Part shown: in pieces, positions 6,835 to 14,090 of the stretch
Layout of the letters: each line of letters opens with the position of its first letter
Numbering within the stretch: position 1 is the first letter of the stretch
Source: Polynucleobacter sp. JS-Safj-400b-B2
GTDB taxonomy: Bacteria; Pseudomonadota; Gammaproteobacteria; Burkholderiales; Burkholderiaceae
Length of the DNA: 32,141 nucleotides
NCBI RefSeq assembly: GCF_018881975.1
Contig: NZ_JACVPJ010000019.1
Coordinates: forward strand, 1-32,141
Direction: 5' to 3'
Made by a program: the position numbers and the translations under genes
Notes under the pieces: generated by a model
What the model was told of the DNA's origin: nothing
Seen by the model: the letters and a program-made list of their open reading frames with translations, nothing else
Databases searched by the model: none

Positions 6835-7812
6835 ATGAAAAAGATCCAATGGTTTTTAGTAATTACGTTAGCAGCATTGACAACTTTAGCTCACGCAATT
6901 AATTTGCCTGGCCCTGTTGTGAGCGCTGATTGGCTGACTAATAATATGTCTGAAGTCCAGATCATCGAGGTCAGAACTGATTTGGCAAGCTACCTCAGGA
7001 ACCCAGAATTTGATACTGACAAAAAAACAGGCAAAAAATTCTTGGTAGAAGTCGGTGGCCATATTACGAATTCCTCTCTCCTAGACTTCAAAAAAGTGCG
7101 CGTAGAACGTCTCGTAGATGGTAAAAAAATTAAGTTTCTGATTCCAGAAAAAGCGGACTTTGAGAAGTTGGTTCAATCTTTGGGTATCAATTTTGATAAG
7201 CCAATTATTCTCGTGCCTATTGGACAAGACATGTCTGATATTGATGAAGCCCTAAGAACCTATTGGTCGTTTAAGGTGTATGGCGAAGACCAAGTTGCCG
7301 TATTGGATGGTGGTATTGCCGGTTGGTTAAGCGAAGGGCGTGAATTTACTACAGCCAGTTCGCAAAAAACTGCTGGCAACTGGACATCAAAGGCCTATCG
7401 CAAGGACTTGATTGCCAGTTCGGATGATGTGGCTGCTGCTTCTAAAGCGGGTAAGCCGCAGCTATTGGATGCCCGTCAGCCTGCTCAATATTTGGGCCTT
7501 ACAAAACGTCCAGATGTTGTGACTTTTGGCCATATTGCTGGTTCAAAAGAATTGGCGCCCGAATTATTGGCAAAGCCAAGTAATGGTGCATTGTATTTCT
7601 GGCAGAAAAATACTTATGACGCATTAATGGCGGCTAATGGTTTAAGCATCAAAGGACCAACTATTGCGTATTGCAATACTGGCCATTTGGCAGCTGGCGG
7701 CTGGTTTGTCATGTCTGAATTAGTGGGCAATAAATCAACTAAGTTATATGACGGCTCCCTATATCTTTGGACTCTTGACGGTCGTCCTTTGGTCGGTTTG
7801 CCATTAAATTAA
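6835..7812 (+). CDS. Periplasmic tandem-rhodanese sulfurtransferase
   Basis: The protein has 325 residues from ATG 6835, chosen because AGAGGAG lies directly upstream; an in-frame GTG at 6829 falls within that site. A signal peptide ends at AHA (about 21). Two rhodanese domains follow. The first (about 28-170) has the typical VLDGGIAGW ending but no cysteine in its loop (IGQDMSD). The second (about 190-320) has Cys280 in YCNTGHLAAG and is the catalytic one. Such enzymes move sulfane sulfur from thiosulfate or polysulfide to an acceptor thiol. Being exported and downstream of the YeeE pair and NPCGP protein, it may load sulfur onto one of those cysteines. Acceptor and donor are not known. Confidence 0.85.
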   Translation: MKKIQWFLVITLAALTTLAHAINLPGPVVSADWLTNNMSEVQIIEVRTDLASYLRNPEFDTDKKTGKKFLVEVGGHITNSSLLDFKKVRVERLVDGKKIKFLIPEKADFEKLVQSLGINFDKPIILVPIGQDMSDIDEALRTYWSFKVYGEDQVAVLDGGIAGWLSEGREFTTASSQKTAGNWTSKAYRKDLIASSDDVAAASKAGKPQLLDARQPAQYLGLTKRPDVVTFGHIAGSKELAPELLAKPSNGALYFWQKNTYDALMAANGLSIKGPTIAYCNTGHLAAGGWFVMSELVGNKSTKLYDGSLYLWTLDGRPLVGLPLN

Positions 7813-7822
7813 TTATTTCAAC

Positions 7823-8140
7823 ATGAACGCACTCGATATCAACATCAACCTTAAACAGATGCAAGCATCAGCAGATGATGCTTGCCGTTTAATGAAGGTT
7901 CTCTCCAATCGAGATCGCATGATGTTGCTTTGTCAGATTGGCCAGGGTGAAAAATGTGTAAGTGAGCTTGAGGAATGTCTTGATATTCACCAGCCAACTC
8001 TTTCGCAGCAATTAACGGTATTGCGCAATGAAGAGCTGGTGGAGACTAGAAGGGAGGGTAAGCAAATTTATTACTCTCTTTCGAGTCATGTAGCTTTAGC
8101 TGTAATGGATGTGTTGTATCAAAATTACTGCAGTAAATAA
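7823..8140 (+). CDS. ArsR-family, BigR/SqrR-like sulfide-responsive repressor
   Basis: This 105-residue winged-helix protein has the recognition region HQPTLSQQLTVLR and wing RREGKQIYYSL typical of the BigR/YgaV/SqrR branch of the ArsR family. Cys45 (EKCVSELE) and Cys103 (near the C-terminus) align with the two cysteines that form a tri- or tetrasulfide bridge when these proteins sense persulfides. Three more cysteines (21, 37, 52) are present. It lies 10 bases after the rhodanese gene in the same operon. It probably represses that operon through the dyad at 4790-4815 and releases it when reactive sulfur accumulates. Family assignment is firm; signal and target are inferred. Confidence 0.85.
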   Translation: MNALDININLKQMQASADDACRLMKVLSNRDRMMLLCQIGQGEKCVSELEECLDIHQPTLSQQLTVLRNEELVETRREGKQIYYSLSSHVALAVMDVLYQNYCSK

Positions 8141-8157
8141 CCTAAAGGGGTCTTAAT

Positions 8158-8376
8158 ATGAAATGCAATGTCGGTAGTGTTGATCGTATGTTACGTATGG
8201 TGGTTGGTCTGGTATTAATTGGTCTGGCTGTAACGGGAACTGTTGGTGTGTGGGGTTGGATTGGTGTGGTGCCGCTTGCAACAGGGCTATTTAGATTTTG
8301 CCCAGCGTACCCACTTTTAGGAATTAATACTTGCGGCACCGATTCTTCTTGTGGCGGTGGCGGTTGTTGTAAATAA
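8158..8376 (+). CDS. DUF2892 small membrane protein with Cys-rich tail
   Basis: This is a 72-residue protein starting MKCNVGSVDR, the usual opening of DUF2892 (YgaP membrane-anchor-like) proteins. Two hydrophobic helices (about 13-50) are separated by a short turn, with FCPAYPLLGINTC after them. The tail, TCGTDSSCGGGGCC, adds more cysteines. DUF2892 often accompanies rhodanese domains and BigR-type regulators. It may bind or pass sulfur at the membrane, but no reaction is established. The start has AAAGGGG as ribosome binding site. Confidence 0.8.
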   Translation: MKCNVGSVDRMLRMVVGLVLIGLAVTGTVGVWGWIGVVPLATGLFRFCPAYPLLGINTCGTDSSCGGGGCCK

Positions 8377-8398
8377 GTTTTGTTTCATCTTTGCGGAT

Positions 8399-8424
8399 AA
8401 AAGCTAACTTATTGGTTGGCTTTT
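8399..8424 (+). terminator. Probable terminator of the YeeE-rhodanese operon
   Basis: AAAAGCTAAC (8399-8408) pairs with GTTGGCTTTT (8415-8424) over ten positions with one G-T pair and a six-base loop. The T run is part of the stem. It lies 22 bases after the DUF2892 stop, where the operon should end. Confidence 0.65.
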
Positions 8425-8525
8425 ATCTTCATCGGATTGAACCTAAGCGGTCTAAAACGCAGGATTAAGTAGTTTTCAGAGGTAAATCTTTATAGGCCAA
8501 TTCTTTTTAGGTATAAAATCGCGCC

Positions 8526-8879
8526 ATGCGATCCCGAAATAGATCTCTCGTGATTCTTATTTGCCTTTTCTTGATTTCATTCAAGGTTGCGGCTGGCAGC
8601 GTTTTTATCGATGCTGCTATTGAGCGTGCTCAAATGCATCAAACATCATTTTCCACTTTTATTTCTGACCATAGTCATGTAAGCAATGATACTAATGATG
8701 GTCAACAGGAATCTCGCACACTTTTTTTAATGAGCCATGTAACGGCAAATATTAGCGAGATCCAAATTGCTATTTTTCATCCACCGCTAAGTGCCCTTAA
8801 ATTTACCTTGGCAAACGATGTTTTATTTACGCAAAACTTTCCCGATTCAGCATTTAAGCCACCCAAGGCCCAGGCCTAA
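8526..8879 (+). CDS. Small exported protein, function unknown
   Basis: The predicted protein has 117 residues with a clear N-terminal signal peptide (about 1-23, ending KVAAG). The mature part has no cysteine, a few histidines (HQTSF, SDHSHV) and a proline-rich end (FPDSAFKPPKAQA). A TATAAA-like -10 lies at about 8512-8517, close to the start, so the leader would be very short. It may be a metal-resistance accessory protein of the CzcI type, judging only by size and the proline-rich tail; this is weak. No homologue is recognised with confidence, and no metal efflux genes follow. Confidence 0.45.
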   Translation: MRSRNRSLVILICLFLISFKVAAGSVFIDAAIERAQMHQTSFSTFISDHSHVSNDTNDGQQESRTLFLMSHVTANISEIQIAIFHPPLSALKFTLANDVLFTQNFPDSAFKPPKAQA

Positions 8880-8963
8880 TATTTTTTAGGTAGGACGTGC
8901 TTTAGAGGCATGTCCCTTTGCTATTTGGCTACTTACTTGTAGTCATACATGGGAAATCTCATC

Positions 8964-9455
8964 ATGTTTAAATTTGTAAAAATATTGCCATTGGCATTAT
9001 TGGTTTTATTTATTTCCGCCTGCAGTAGCGTTAAGTTAGATGACGCCAACGGCGTCGCTACTGTTAACGCTGGGGACTCTTCTACTTACGATCCTATTAG
9101 CGATCCGAAGTCTAGTGTTTATGGCAAGCGTTCAATCTATTTTGAATTTGATAGCTATACCGTTGACCCAAAATATGTTTCAACAATCTCCGCACATGCT
9201 TCTTACTTAAAGGCATTTCAAAAGCAAAAAGCTTTTGTGATCATCCAGGGAAATACCGATGATCGTGGAACTACCGAGTACAACCTTGCGCTAGGTCAAA
9301 AACGATCAGAAGCCGTTAAGAAAGCGCTACTTGCTCAAGGCGTGAGCGAATCTCAGTTAGAGGCGGTAAGTTTTGGAAAAGAGAAGCCAGCCAACCCAAA
9401 TCAGACAGAGGCGGCGTTTAAAGAAAATCGCCGCGCTGATTTTGCCTATCAATAA
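8964..9455 (+). CDS. OmpA-domain lipoprotein (Pal-like)
   Basis: The lipoprotein signal ends at ISAC (lipobox Cys20 counted from ATG 8964). This start is preferred over ATG 8949 because the signal peptide is then of normal length. An OmpA-type peptidoglycan-binding domain follows: YFEFDSYTVD, then GNTDDRGTTEYNLALGQKRS with the conserved Asp/Arg that bind diaminopimelate, and FGKEKP near the end. It resembles Pal, which ties the outer membrane to peptidoglycan, but no tol genes lie beside it. It is therefore probably an extra Pal-like copy. Length (163 residues) is normal for the family. Confidence 0.75.
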   Translation: MFKFVKILPLALLVLFISACSSVKLDDANGVATVNAGDSSTYDPISDPKSSVYGKRSIYFEFDSYTVDPKYVSTISAHASYLKAFQKQKAFVIIQGNTDDRGTTEYNLALGQKRSEAVKKALLAQGVSESQLEAVSFGKEKPANPNQTEAAFKENRRADFAYQ

Positions 9456-9473
9456 CTAATGGGCTACTCAATG

Positions 9474-9992
9474 AAAAACATGTTTAAATTAAGTTTGATA
9501 GGAATTGCATTCCTTAGTGGATGTGCGACAAATGTTGCACCCAATAATCCAGTTCAAATTGCTAAAGCTCCACTACCAATGACAGCAATGGCTCCAGATC
9601 ACTCAGGGTCTGTAGCCAAGCGACTTAATGATTGCATTATGCGAAGCAATCAAAGTGCTGATGCATTGTTAGTAGATGCCCAGATTATTGCCGTTACCAG
9701 AAATAACTCTCACGCAAAGGCGCTTTTTAGTTCGGCGGATAAATTAACCGATCAGCAGGCCAAGGCATTAACGAGCTATTTGTCTGAAGCAAATTCCTGT
9801 CGGCCGATTGCTTTGGAGGGCTTAGGCTCCGAAAAGGCTGCAGTTTACGAGGATTTCTTTAAAAAGATTGACGGTGTGTATGCCGATCTTATAGCCAGAA
9901 AGATCACTATTGGGGTGGCCAATCAAGAAAGGCAATTACTCATTCAAGATGCCCATATGAAGAAATTGGCGCTTCAATCTAAAAAAAATTAG
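9474..9992 (+). CDS. Putative lipoprotein, function unknown
   Basis: The reading frame extends to an ATG at 9459, but a second ATG (MKNMFKLS) at 9474 gives a more usual lipoprotein signal. The lipobox is LSGC. The rest is soluble, mostly helical, with two further cysteines (in NDCIMR and NSCRP). It follows the Pal-like gene at a few bases and is probably co-transcribed with it. No family is recognised. A role at the cell envelope is all that can be said. Confidence 0.6.
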   Translation, partial: KNMFKLSLIGIAFLSGCATNVAPNNPVQIAKAPLPMTAMAPDHSGSVAKRLNDCIMRSNQSADALLVDAQIIAVTRNNSHAKALFSSADKLTDQQAKALTSYLSEANSCRPIALEGLGSEKAAVYEDFFKKIDGVYADLIARKITIGVANQERQLLIQDAHMKKLALQSKKN

Positions 9993-10004
9993 TGGGATTA
10001 AATT

Positions 10005-10310
10005 ATGGCTAGATATAAATTTGTGTGCCGCTCTTGTAAGTTTGAATGCATTAGCGGTATAGGCAAAGAGGTTGGGCTTCACTCTTCGAGGGTGGCAATG
10101 GTTTGTAAGACCTGCTCAACGATTGATGCATATACGGTAGCTCATCCAGGGAGCATCAACACTGAAATTAGCATGCCACCGGTTTGTACCAGTTGCCACT
10201 CTAGTGATCATCTGTTGGAGTGGGACGGTCTTACTTGCCCACATTGCAATATGGGTATGAGAGCTTTGGGTGGGGATGTAGATGCTGAGAGACCTTTTAA
10301 ATATTGGTAA
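10005..10310 (+). CDS. Small zinc-ribbon protein with four CxxC pairs
   Basis: This 101-residue cytoplasmic protein has four CxxC motifs: CRSC 8-11, CKTC 34-37, CTSC 61-64 and CPHC 78-81. They would form two zinc-ribbon folds, each from two pairs. No signal peptide or catalytic motif is visible. It starts 12 bases after the lipoprotein stop and may share its transcript. No specific family is recognised; nucleic-acid binding or a metal-binding role are both possible. Confidence 0.65.
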   Translation: MARYKFVCRSCKFECISGIGKEVGLHSSRVAMVCKTCSTIDAYTVAHPGSINTEISMPPVCTSCHSSDHLLEWDGLTCPHCNMGMRALGGDVDAERPFKYW

Positions 10311-10407
10311 TCAAGGGTAAGTGCGAATACAGGGCTTTCTAATAGATGTTAGATTGGAGCCTTAAATTCTATGCCGAGATTGTTAGAGGCTGGAGGAGAC
10401 ACCAAAC

Positions 10408-10419
10408 CACCCTCGGGTG
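10408..10419 (+). terminator. Weak terminator hairpin between convergent genes
   Basis: CACCC (10408-10412) and GGGTG (10415-10419) form a short hairpin followed by ATTTTTCTT. The same AAACCACC...GGTG plus T-run arrangement recurs at 31974-31995, where it is perfect. The 138 bases between the zinc-ribbon gene and modC hold no gene that I can support. Confidence 0.45.
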
Positions 10420-10448
10420 ATTTTTCTTATTTATTGATTCGCTGTAGA

Positions 10449-11558
10449 TTAACGATCAATAAATCGCCTTGGGTCGTTGATGGGGCGTAATGGCATGATA
10501 TGAATCTGATTGCCATCTAATTCAATATGTAATTTACTGCCTACTTCCATGTTGAGTCTTTTCACTTCAGAAGACGAGGCAACCCACTCAAGCTTGTGTG
10601 TACTACTCTGAATTTGTAGCTGAACCACTGCAATTTGACCTAAGCTGCTCATTGCTGCAACCGTAGCAGGAATACTTTTAGTAGTTGCTGTGCTGTGAAT
10701 GCTTAATCCATCTTGCGGAATAACCCATGCTACTTGTGCGTTTGGCGGGATCTTGCCTTTATCGGCTACGGTGAAAGTTTTTTTACAGCCCTCCCAGGAG
10801 AGGTTGCCCGCATTAAATATTCCATGGAACATATTATTAATGCCAACCAACTCGGCTACACGTGAGTTTCTGGGTCTTTGGAACAGCACTTGAGGCGCAG
10901 CAGTTTGTAGGCTTATGCCATTGTCAATCACAGTAATGCGATCAGCAAGTAGATCCGCCTCACGTAAATCATGGGTAACAAGCAAAATAGGAATATTTAA
11001 GTCCTTGCGTAAATCTGCAAGAGTTTTATATAGACTCTGACGGGTTGGCGCATCGACTGCTGAGAACGGTTCATCAAGCAATAAGATCTTAGGTTGTCGG
11101 GCTAATGCGCGAGCAAGTGCCACACGTTGCTGCTGCCCACCAGAGAGCTGGTTTGGAAAGCGGTGGGCTAGTTCAGCAATTCCCATACGGCTCAGCCAAT
11201 CTTGGGCAATCACTCTTCGCTCTGCTACTTTTTTGGAGGAATTCTGCAGGGGGATGAGGACATTCTCAATAGCAGAAAGATGTGGGAAGAGGGCATATTG
11301 CTGAAATAAGAATCCACAAGATCGTTGTGCTGGCGGCAGGTTCTGCATTACGCCTGTTAGTTCGTTAGCTTCAAACCAAGTTTGACCATCGCATTCAATT
11401 TTTCCGGCCTTAGCTTGACTAAGTCCGGCAATTGTTCTCAGGGTGCTAGTTTTGCCGCTACCAGATGGGCCAACTAGGGCATGTAATTGACCTGCCGCAC
11501 ATTCAAGTGTGATCTGAAGTGGGTTTGGAAGGGTTTGGCTGATTTTTAGCTTCAACAT
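10449..11558 (-). CDS. modC: Molybdate ABC transporter ATP-binding protein
   Basis: This 369-residue ABC ATPase has Walker A GPSGSGKT (30-37), signature LSGGQQQR (138-145), Walker B LLLDEP (159-164) and an H-loop in VTHD. A C-terminal extension from about 280 has the look of the molybdate-binding TOBE domain found in ModC. It drives molybdate import together with ModB, whose gene precedes it. Its ATG overlaps the modB stop codon by one base, so translation is probably coupled. SoxC, encoded nearby, needs a molybdenum cofactor, which explains the location. A tungstate or sulfate transporter is the less likely alternative. Confidence 0.85.
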   Translation of the reverse strand: MLKLKISQTLPNPLQITLECAAGQLHALVGPSGSGKTSTLRTIAGLSQAKAGKIECDGQTWFEANELTGVMQNLPPAQRSCGFLFQQYALFPHLSAIENVLIPLQNSSKKVAERRVIAQDWLSRMGIAELAHRFPNQLSGGQQQRVALARALARQPKILLLDEPFSAVDAPTRQSLYKTLADLRKDLNIPILLVTHDLREADLLADRITVIDNGISLQTAAPQVLFQRPRNSRVAELVGINNMFHGIFNAGNLSWEGCKKTFTVADKGKIPPNAQVAWVIPQDGLSIHSTATTKSIPATVAAMSSLGQIAVVQLQIQSSTHKLEWVASSSEVKRLNMEVGSKLHIELDGNQIHIMPLRPINDPRRFIDR

Positions 11559-12211
11559 CAGGATTTACCTCGGTTTAAGCGTTGTGAGCCTTTTCCAAAG
11601 ACGCCATAGGAAAGTGCAATCGCGATGAGGGATATTCCGAGCAGTAATGAGGCCAAAGCGCCTGCGCCAGAGGTATCAAAGCTTTGAACCTTGTCATAAA
11701 TTGCGATTGAAACGGTTTTAGTTTCCCCTGGAATAGCTCCTCCCACCATCAGCACGACCCCAAACTCCCCGAGAGTATGGGCAAACGTTAAAACTGCCGC
11801 ACTGGTAATGCCGCGCCAAGCTAGAGGTAGCTCAATTAGTCGAAAGATCTGCCATTTCGAGAGTCCGCTGACCTGAGCCGCTTCTCTAATCTCTGGGTTG
11901 ATGGCTTCAAATGCGCGCTGAATGGGCTGAATAGCAAATGGGAGGTTCACTATGAGGGAGGCAATCAGGATTCCCGCAAAGGAAAACACCAAAGGGACTC
12001 CAAATATGCTTTTGCCGCCCAGCCCCACTAGTAGGTAGTAGCCCAGCACGGTTGGCGGTAAGACTAGGGGAAGGGCTAGTCCAGCTTCAATCCAAGGCTT
12101 GCTTCTATTAAGGCTTAGCAGGGAATATGCCACCCAGATCCCAAAAGGGATGATGATGGCTAAAGTCCACAGTGCAAGCTTTAGCGAGAGAAGTATTGCG
12201 TCTGTATCCAT
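11558..12211 (-). CDS. modB: Molybdate ABC transporter permease
   Basis: This 217-residue inner-membrane permease has about five hydrophobic helices and the permease loop EAAQVSGLSKWQIFRLIELPLAWRG (about 131-155 of the chain; only its core is diagnostic). That loop couples to the ATPase. The helix LTFAHTLGEFGVVLMVGG is characteristic of ModB. It precedes and overlaps modC by one base. No periplasmic binding protein gene (modA) is present: the divergent neighbour is a regulator. The binding protein must be encoded elsewhere, or the pair uses another one. Confidence 0.85.
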   Translation of the reverse strand: MDTDAILLSLKLALWTLAIIIPFGIWVAYSLLSLNRSKPWIEAGLALPLVLPPTVLGYYLLVGLGGKSIFGVPLVFSFAGILIASLIVNLPFAIQPIQRAFEAINPEIREAAQVSGLSKWQIFRLIELPLAWRGITSAAVLTFAHTLGEFGVVLMVGGAIPGETKTVSIAIYDKVQSFDTSGAGALASLLLGISLIAIALSYGVFGKGSQRLNRGKS

Positions 12212-12221
12212 GGATTGATTG

Positions 12222-12236
12222 TATTGCTAAGCAATA
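12222..12236. promoter_or_regulatory. 7-1-7 inverted repeat directly before modB
   Basis: TATTGCT (12222-12228) and AGCAATA (12230-12236) are perfect inverted copies one base apart, 10 bases upstream of the modB start. It could be a regulator site or a small leader hairpin. It does not match the ModE consensus that I know. Confidence 0.35.
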
Positions 12237-12278
12237 TAGGGTATCTCACTATATCGAATTTAGCCCATGCGGAGTCAA

Positions 12279-12302
12279 ATATATGCGCATATACGCATAT
12301 AT
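12279..12302. promoter_or_regulatory. 9-6-9 inverted repeat, candidate SoxR operator
   Basis: ATATATGCG (12279-12287) and CGCATATAT (12294-12302) are perfect inverted copies with a 6-base spacer. The dyad lies 17 bases before the ArsR-family start at 12320, in the divergent modB/soxR intergenic region. ArsR repressors usually bind a dyad of this size at their own promoter. It could control both the sox operon and modBC. Confidence 0.6.
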
Positions 12303-12319
12303 ATAAGGCATCGATTTAA

Positions 12320-12655
12320 GTGAAATCCAGGGTTCAAAAAGCGACAAAAAATCTCACTCCAAAACAGATGGAGAAGGTCTTTTTGCAGGTTGCCGCGTAT
12401 TTCAATGTTCTTTCTGAGCCCGCACGACTGCGCATCATGTACTCAGTTTGTAGTGGTGAAAAATCCGTCTCTGAGGTAGTGGAGATGTGTGGCACGAGCC
12501 AGGCCAATGTATCAAGACATTTACTAGCCCTTCATAAAGCGGGCATTTTAATGAGGCGAAAAGAGGGTGTGACGGTTTATTACTCGATTGCGGATAACGC
12601 AACCGTTGAGATGTGCCAGACAGTCTGCGCAAAGATTGCTGAAGGTATTCATTAA
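12320..12655 (+). CDS. soxR: ArsR-family regulator of the sox operon (SoxR-like)
   Basis: This 111-residue winged-helix protein has the ArsR features: LSEPARLRIMYSV, recognition region TSQANVSRHLLALHKAG and wing RRKEGVTVYYSI. The start is GTG. Cysteines at 44, 57, 99 and 103 could sense sulfur; SoxR of Paracoccus and relatives are ArsR repressors with a Cys pair that reacts with sulfane sulfur. It lies 34 bases before soxC on the same strand and 108 bases from divergent modB, with a strong dyad in between. It most likely represses the sox genes and itself. It differs in sequence from the BigR-like protein at 7823, so the window has two separate ArsR sensors. Confidence 0.75.
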   Translation: MKSRVQKATKNLTPKQMEKVFLQVAAYFNVLSEPARLRIMYSVCSGEKSVSEVVEMCGTSQANVSRHLLALHKAGILMRRKEGVTVYYSIADNATVEMCQTVCAKIAEGIH

Positions 12656-12689
12656 GTTTTTATAGATTAACTTGTTAAGCAGAGGTCAA

Positions 12690-14090
12690 ATGACTAAGAA
12701 GCAAATTGAATTGAGTGCTGATGATATCTCCGCGGTTGAGAAGCCTGCCAATAGAGCTCGCCTTGTAAAGGCGCCGGAGCACTTTATCTCTCAGGAATTA
12801 ATTGCCGACATTAATGCCAATGGCCTAGATGAGAGTCGTCGCGGTTTTTTGCGTAAAGGCTTTTTATCAGCGGTAGGTGGTGCTGCCGCAGGCTTGGCTG
12901 CGCCGATGGCTTTTGCTGCCGGAGAAGGTGACCCAGCAATCTTAGAGAAGCAAGAGTGGCAAACCACTTTAGGTAAGAACGTCGCCACCATGCCTTATGG
13001 CGTCCCATCTATTTATGAATCTAATCTCATTCGTCGTGAATCACCTGGCTTAACGCGCGTTTCTGCAGCTTCAGTTGCATTTACCCCATTGCAGGGTTTG
13101 TTTGGAACTATTACTCCAAACGGTTTGCACTTTGAGCGTCATCACCAAGGTTGGTACAACCTTAACCCTGAAACCCATCGCCTCATGGTAAATGGTTTGG
13201 TGAAGAACGCTCGCGTCTTTACGATGAATGATTTGATGAGATTGCCTTCGGTTTCTCGTACGCACTTTATTGAGTGTGGCGCCAATACTGGATTGGAGTG
13301 GGGTAACGTTGCTGTGCCAACAGTTCAATACACGCATGGCATGCTCTCTTGCTGCGAATTCACGGGCGTACCCCTTAAAGTATTGCTTGAAGAATGCGGC
13401 GCAGATTTGAAAAAAGGCAAGTTCATGCTTGCTGAAGGTGGCGATGGCTCTGGAATGACCCGCACCATTAATCTAGAAAGCTGCTTAGAAGACACAATCG
13501 TCGCCTGGAGTATGAATGGTGAGATGTTGCGCCCAGAAAACGGTTTCCCATTGCGCCTGGTAGTGCCTGGTGTGCAGGGCGTTAGCTGGGTGAAGTGGTT
13601 ACGTCGCCTAGAGGTTGGTGATATGCCTTGGAATGCGAAAGATGAAGCTGTTCACTACATTGAATTGATGCCGGATGGTATGCACCGCCAATATGCATCG
13701 ATCCAGGAATGCAAATCAGTAATTACTACACCTTCAGGTGGCCAGCAATTGCTGGATAAGGGCTTCTACAACGTCAGCGGTATGGCTTGGTCTGGTCGCG
13801 GCAAGATTAAGCGTGTTGATGTTTCTTTTGATGGTGGTAATAACTGGCGTACTGCTCGTTTAGAGACTCCAATTCAAACCAAGTCTATTACTCGCTTCAA
13901 TATTGATTGGGTATGGGATGGATCTCCGGCAATATTGCAATCTAGAGCAGTGGACGACACTGGTTACATTCAGCCATCGATAAAGGTGTTGCGTGATGTG
14001 CGGGGTAATCGATCGATTTATCACAACAATGCAATTCAGTCATGGAAATTAGATTCAAACGGTGAGGTGAGCAATGTACAAGTCGGTTAA
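12690..14090 (+). CDS. soxC: SoxC, molybdenum subunit of sulfane dehydrogenase SoxCD
   Basis: SoxC binds the molybdenum cofactor and oxidises the sulfane sulfur left on SoxY, together with SoxD. The ATG at 12690 has AGAGGT upstream and is preferred over an in-frame TTG at 12672. The 466-residue product carries a Tat signal with SRRGFL (49-54) unusually far from the start. The sulfite-oxidase fold follows, with Cys196 in THFIECGANTG as the predicted Mo ligand and a C-terminal dimerisation domain (VSGMAWSGRG...). It is the first gene of soxCDYZAXB and overlaps soxD by 17 bases. SoxCD gives complete thiosulfate oxidation to sulfate without stored sulfur. Confidence 0.95.
   Translation: MTKKQIELSADDISAVEKPANRARLVKAPEHFISQELIADINANGLDESRRGFLRKGFLSAVGGAAAGLAAPMAFAAGEGDPAILEKQEWQTTLGKNVATMPYGVPSIYESNLIRRESPGLTRVSAASVAFTPLQGLFGTITPNGLHFERHHQGWYNLNPETHRLMVNGLVKNARVFTMNDLMRLPSVSRTHFIECGANTGLEWGNVAVPTVQYTHGMLSCCEFTGVPLKVLLEECGADLKKGKFMLAEGGDGSGMTRTINLESCLEDTIVAWSMNGEMLRPENGFPLRLVVPGVQGVSWVKWLRRLEVGDMPWNAKDEAVHYIELMPDGMHRQYASIQECKSVITTPSGGQQLLDKGFYNVSGMAWSGRGKIKRVDVSFDGGNNWRTARLETPIQTKSITRFNIDWVWDGSPAILQSRAVDDTGYIQPSIKVLRDVRGNRSIYHNNAIQSWKLDSNGEVSNVQVG

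Noticed and set aside
8526..8879. CzcI-type metal-resistance protein
   Set aside because: Only size, export and a proline-rich tail agree; there are no metal efflux genes beside it, so it is left as unknown.
10380..10404. Sequence ending in CACCA that looks like a tRNA 3' end
   Set aside because: No T-arm or cloverleaf can be built upstream, so only the CCA-like ending is shared.
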